Source: Rhizobium sp. WSM4643 (lineage in GTDB: Bacteria > Pseudomonadota > Alphaproteobacteria > Rhizobiales > Rhizobiaceae). From it: 64,000 nucleotides of DNA. Each line of letters opens with the position of its first letter. Position 1 is the first letter of the stretch. The notes under the pieces were generated by a model that ran no database searches, was not told the origin of the DNA, and saw nothing but the letters and a program-made list of their open reading frames with translations. Below, one piece after another: positions 61,278-64,000 of the stretch. The DNA is taken from assembly GCF_025152745.1 (NCBI RefSeq), contig NZ_CP104040.1, forward strand, positions 930,001 to 994,000. The letters run 5' to 3'. The translations under genes were made by a program, and so were the position numbers.

Positions 61278-61431
61278 CCCCTCCCCAACCCCTCCCCACA
61301 AGGGGGAGGGGCTTAACGCGGGGCCCTCGCTGCATTCATCTTCCAGCGCCGAGCATGCGGTCGGCTTGTTGGTTTGCGAGGCGGTGCCACAGCTTAGTCC
61401 CTCCGCTTTGTGGGGAGGGGTTGGGGAGGGG
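61278..61431. repeat. Large inverted-repeat element between exonuclease and ligase
   Basis: Second copy of the element at 33934-34090: CCCCTCCCCACAAGGGGGAG then GGGCTTAA at left, CTTAGTCCCTCCGCTTTGTG then GGGAGGGGTTGGGGAGGGG at right. The loop differs in sequence from copy 1. It lies between two functionally linked genes, 22 bp after the exonuclease stop. Confidence 0.8.
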
Positions 61432-61484
61432 CCTTTTCCATACGCCATTGGGGAGGGGGCTTCCTCAAGAGTCGGGAGGCACCC

Positions 61485-63110
61485 ATGAAAGCCTTTGCCG
61501 ATCTCCTCGACCGCCTGGTGCTCACCCCCAGCCGCAACGGCAAGCTGAAGCTTCTGACCGACTATTTCCGCGACACGCCGGATCCCGACCGCGGCTATGG
61601 CCTTGCCGCCATCGCCGGCACGCTGGAGGTGCGCAACGTCAAGCCCGCCATGCTGCGCGAGCTGGTACTCGAGCGCATGGACGAGGTGCTGTTCCGCTAT
61701 TCCTATGATTATGTCGGTGATCTCGCCGAAACCATCTCGCTTGTCTGGGACAATGAAAGGGATATCGACCGTTCGGCGTTCGCCCAGCCGCGTCTCGGCG
61801 AGGTCGTTACCGGCATGAATGCGCTCGGCCGCACAGAAGTGCGCAGCTTCGTTCGCGACCTACTCGACCGGCTGGATCCGTCCGGTCGTTTCGCCTTCAT
61901 CAAGCTGGCGACCGGCGCCATGCGCATCGGCGTTTCCGCCCGCCTTGCCAAGCAGGCGCTGGCCGATCTCGGCGATAAGGACGTCACCGAGATCGAAACC
62001 CTCTGGCATGGCCTGCAACCGCCTTATCAGACATTGTTCGAATGGCTGGCAGGTGGCGGCGAAAAACCGGTGCTGGCCACACCGGCGATCTTCCATTCCG
62101 TCATGCTCGCCAATGCGGTGGAGGAGGGCGACCTTACCGGCCTTGATCCGGCCGACTACGCCGCTGAATGGAAATGGGACGGCATCCGCGTCCAGCTCTC
62201 CCGCTCCGGCGACAGGCGCAAGATCTATTCCCGCTCGGGCGACGACATTTCAGGCGCCTTTCCCGATGTTCTCGACGCGATCAATTTTTCCGGTGTCGTC
62301 GACGGCGAATTGCTGGTCGGCGGCACCGCCCGCTCCAACAGCCCGACCCGCACCTTCTCCGACCTGCAACAGCGCCTGAACCGCAAGACGGTGACGTCGA
62401 AGATGCTTGGCGATTACCCCGCCTTCATCCGCGCCTATGACCTGCTCTTCGACGATGAGGAAGATATTCGCGGTCTTACCTATGTCGATCGCCGCGATCG
62501 GCTGACCGAGATCATCGATCGCGCCCCCCATGACCGTTTCGATCTCTCGCCGCTCGTGCCGTTCTCGTCGTGGGAAGAACTCGACGCTCTGCGTGCCGCC
62601 CCGCCTGATCCGGTCATCGAAGGGGTGATGATCAAACGCCGCGACAGCGTCTATCAGGCCGGCCGCATGAAGGGTCCCTGGTTCAAGTGGAAGCGTAACC
62701 CCTATAATGTCGATGCGGTGCTGATGTATGCCCAGCGCGGCCACGGCAAGCGCTCGAGTTACTATTCCGATTTCACCTTCGGCGTCTGGGCCGATGACCA
62801 GGACGGCGAACAGCTGGTGCCGGTGGGAAAGGCCTATTTCGGCTTCACCGATGCCGAACTCGAGGTGCTCGACAAGTTCGTGCGTGACAATACCACCGAG
62901 CGCTTCGGCCCGGTGCGGGCCGTGCGCGCCGACAAGGATTTCGGCTTCGTCGTCGAAGTGGCCTTTGAGGGCATCAACCGCTCGACCCGGCACAAGTCGG
63001 GGGTCGCCATGCGCTTCCCCCGTATCGCCCGCCTTCGCCCCGACAAACCCTCCTACGAGGCAGACCGGCTGCGCACGCTGATCGCCATGATCGAGGCCAA
63101 GCCGGCGTGA
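61485..63110 (+). CDS. ATP-dependent DNA ligase (PP_1105/LigB-like)
   Basis: A 541-residue ATP-dependent DNA ligase. Residues 1-200 are the helical DNA-binding domain (FADLLDRLVLTPSRNGKLKL). The nucleotidyltransferase core has EWKWDGIRVQ with adenylation Lys230, then DGELLV, RAYDLLF and EGVMIKRRDSVYQAGRMKGPWFKWKR (motifs III to V, the last split by helices). An OB domain follows with VRADKDFGFVVEVAFEGI and RFPRI (motif VI). It seals nicks, presumably with the upstream exonuclease. The usual partner helicase and phosphoesterase of this four-gene set are not nearby. GGGAGG precedes ATG 61485. Confidence 0.95.
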   Translation: MKAFADLLDRLVLTPSRNGKLKLLTDYFRDTPDPDRGYGLAAIAGTLEVRNVKPAMLRELVLERMDEVLFRYSYDYVGDLAETISLVWDNERDIDRSAFAQPRLGEVVTGMNALGRTEVRSFVRDLLDRLDPSGRFAFIKLATGAMRIGVSARLAKQALADLGDKDVTEIETLWHGLQPPYQTLFEWLAGGGEKPVLATPAIFHSVMLANAVEEGDLTGLDPADYAAEWKWDGIRVQLSRSGDRRKIYSRSGDDISGAFPDVLDAINFSGVVDGELLVGGTARSNSPTRTFSDLQQRLNRKTVTSKMLGDYPAFIRAYDLLFDDEEDIRGLTYVDRRDRLTEIIDRAPHDRFDLSPLVPFSSWEELDALRAAPPDPVIEGVMIKRRDSVYQAGRMKGPWFKWKRNPYNVDAVLMYAQRGHGKRSSYYSDFTFGVWADDQDGEQLVPVGKAYFGFTDAELEVLDKFVRDNTTERFGPVRAVRADKDFGFVVEVAFEGINRSTRHKSGVAMRFPRIARLRPDKPSYEADRLRTLIAMIEAKPA

Positions 63111-63190
63111 TGCTGCGCAAAATGACGCAGGGCAATATTTTCAACACGATGTGTATTGGCGGCAGCGATCTTCCGGTGCAGATTTTCCAG

Positions 63191-63237
63191 AGCATGATGG
63201 CGAAAAGTGTAAGCAGTTTTCGGACGGCATCATGCGC
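63191..63237. repeat. Intergenic repeat (GATGCCGAAAAGTG type), copy 2
   Basis: AGCATGATGGCGAAAAGTGT and CGGACGGCATCATGCGC make an imperfect palindrome like 41537-41580, in the gap after the ligase gene. Confidence 0.6.
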
Positions 63238-63273
63238 ATTTAGAATGGCCGGGGAAATGATGGATGCTGCGTT

Positions 63274-64000
63274 ATGAGCTCGCGTGAACAAAATTCCTTT
63301 TTCCATCAACGCCGTGCCGTTCTGGCGGGTCTTGCGGGTGCACTTGTCCTGCCGCGTATGGCGGCAGCTTTCGATGTCCCGGATGAGCCGCGCCTTGCCA
63401 AGCACGACTACGCCAAGGTCCGCCACCATTTCCGCACCAAGCTGTTGCAGAAGGGCCCGGCGCCCGACAAATACGAATCGCTGAATGCGCCTGCCGACGC
63501 CGACAAGATCTTCTACCGTTCCGGTTACGGCGAGCTGGAACTGGCGGCCTGGGTCTCGAAATACAAGCGCGAGCGCGCCGCCAAGCCTGCCGTGCTCTTC
63601 CTGCATGGCGGCAATGCCATGGGCGTCGGCCACTGGCAGCTGATGAAACCCTATATGGATGCCGGTTATGTCGTGATGATGCCGTCGCTGCGCGGCGAAA
63701 ACGGCCAGATGGGCAATTTCTCCGGCTTTTACGACGAGGTCGACGACGTGCTCGCTGCCACCGAACGCCTGGCGCATCTGCCGGGTGTCGATCCCGAACG
63801 CCTGTTCATCGCCGGCCACAGCATCGGCGGCACGCTGACCATGCTGACGGCGATGACTACCCATAAATTCCGCGCCGCCGCGCCGATTTCGGGCAACCCC
63901 GACGCCTTCCGCTTCTTCAACCGCTATCCGCAGGATATCCGCTTCGACGACAGCAATACGCATGAATTCGAGGTGCGTTCGGCGCTATGCTACGCCCACA
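63274..64000 (+). CDS. Tat-type alpha/beta hydrolase, cut by the window edge
   Basis: The first 242 codons of a hydrolase gene that continues beyond the window (no stop before 64000). The N-terminus MSSREQNSFFHQRRAVLAGL is a Tat-like signal (Arg13-Arg14, then a hydrophobic stretch ending AAA), so the protein is likely exported. The fold is of the dienelactone-hydrolase / prolyl-oligopeptidase type, with VLFLHGGNAMGVGHW as the oxyanion loop and GHSIGG (Ser183) as the nucleophile elbow. The acid and His lie beyond the edge. ATG 63274 is the only good start in frame; it has a weak Shine-Dalgarno. Confidence 0.85.
   Translation, partial: MSSREQNSFFHQRRAVLAGLAGALVLPRMAAAFDVPDEPRLAKHDYAKVRHHFRTKLLQKGPAPDKYESLNAPADADKIFYRSGYGELELAAWVSKYKRERAAKPAVLFLHGGNAMGVGHWQLMKPYMDAGYVVMMPSLRGENGQMGNFSGFYDEVDDVLAATERLAHLPGVDPERLFIAGHSIGGTLTMLTAMTTHKFRAAAPISGNPDAFRFFNRYPQDIRFDDSNTHEFEVRSALCYAH

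Noticed and set aside
62974..63963. Leftward 329-codon frame at the right edge
   Set aside because: Runs against the ligase end and the Tat hydrolase, whose nucleophile elbow and signal sequence are clear on the plus strand.
1..64000. tRNA or rRNA genes
   Set aside because: Read by eye on both strands, no cloverleaf with a TTC loop or rRNA core sequence was seen. A tRNAscan-SE and Infernal run would settle this.

Overview
The window looks like chromosomal DNA of a Rhizobium-type alphaproteobacterium (R. etli / R. leguminosarum group). The case rests on high-GC coding with C/G at third codon positions, many LysR, LacI, DeoR and TetR regulators, a betI-betB-betA choline operon, an APS-reductase type cysH-cysD-cysN operon, a rhizobial class 3 asparaginase, and several families of palindromic intergenic repeats of the kind common in rhizobia. 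The species call is inference. I saw no rRNA, tRNA, CRISPR array, phage or complete IS element.

Layout. 1-5000: an island of about ten very small genes (48-147 aa), mostly leftward, each with a good Shine-Dalgarno; two look like DUF3606, one like DUF1488 and one is a flavin/PNPOx-fold protein. 5130-10362: a periplasmic DegP-like protease, a LacI-type regulator, a LysR regulator and an NmrA-like Rossmann protein. 10954-21744: a tightly packed nine-gene polysaccharide locus with an outer-membrane export protein, two GT2 and one GT4 glycosyltransferases, a GT-C-like membrane protein, a DUF6492 protein, a DUF1616-like membrane protein, a flippase and a secreted GH5 mannanase-like hydrolase. 22176-26709: a quinone oxidoreductase with a divergent LysR, two convergent GFA-fold zinc proteins and a thioredoxin-fold peroxiredoxin-like protein.

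27009-31237: cysN, cysD and cysH (leftward) with a divergent Rrf2 regulator that carries a cysteine cluster. 32231-36293: betA, betB and betI with a palindromic operator upstream of betI, whose start codon is TTG. 36434-43861: an HdeD-like membrane protein, an orphan ParD-like antitoxin, an EAL-CBS-GGDEF protein, a quinone oxidoreductase, a methyltransferase, and an MFS exporter divergent from a SufR-like Fe-S type regulator with a clear inverted-repeat operator. 44182-52199: a sugar-efflux MFS, a class 3 asparaginase, a DeoR regulator divergent from a deoxyribosyltransferase-like protein, two GSTs, a YjbR protein and a GcvA-like LysR.

52639-64000: a Tat-exported beta-helix protein, a PAS-GAF-GGDEF-EAL protein, a glycerophosphodiester phosphodiesterase, an alpha/beta hydrolase, a TPR protein fused to a PRMT7/PRMT9-like methyltransferase (the most unusual single gene), a ligase-associated exonuclease with its ATP-dependent DNA ligase, and a Tat-like hydrolase cut by the right edge. 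Working together: CysD/CysN make APS and CysH reduces it directly to sulfite. BetA/BetB oxidise choline to glycine betaine under BetI. The 10.9-21.7 kb genes should assemble, flip, export and trim one extracellular glycan, but no co-polymerase or priming transferase is present here.
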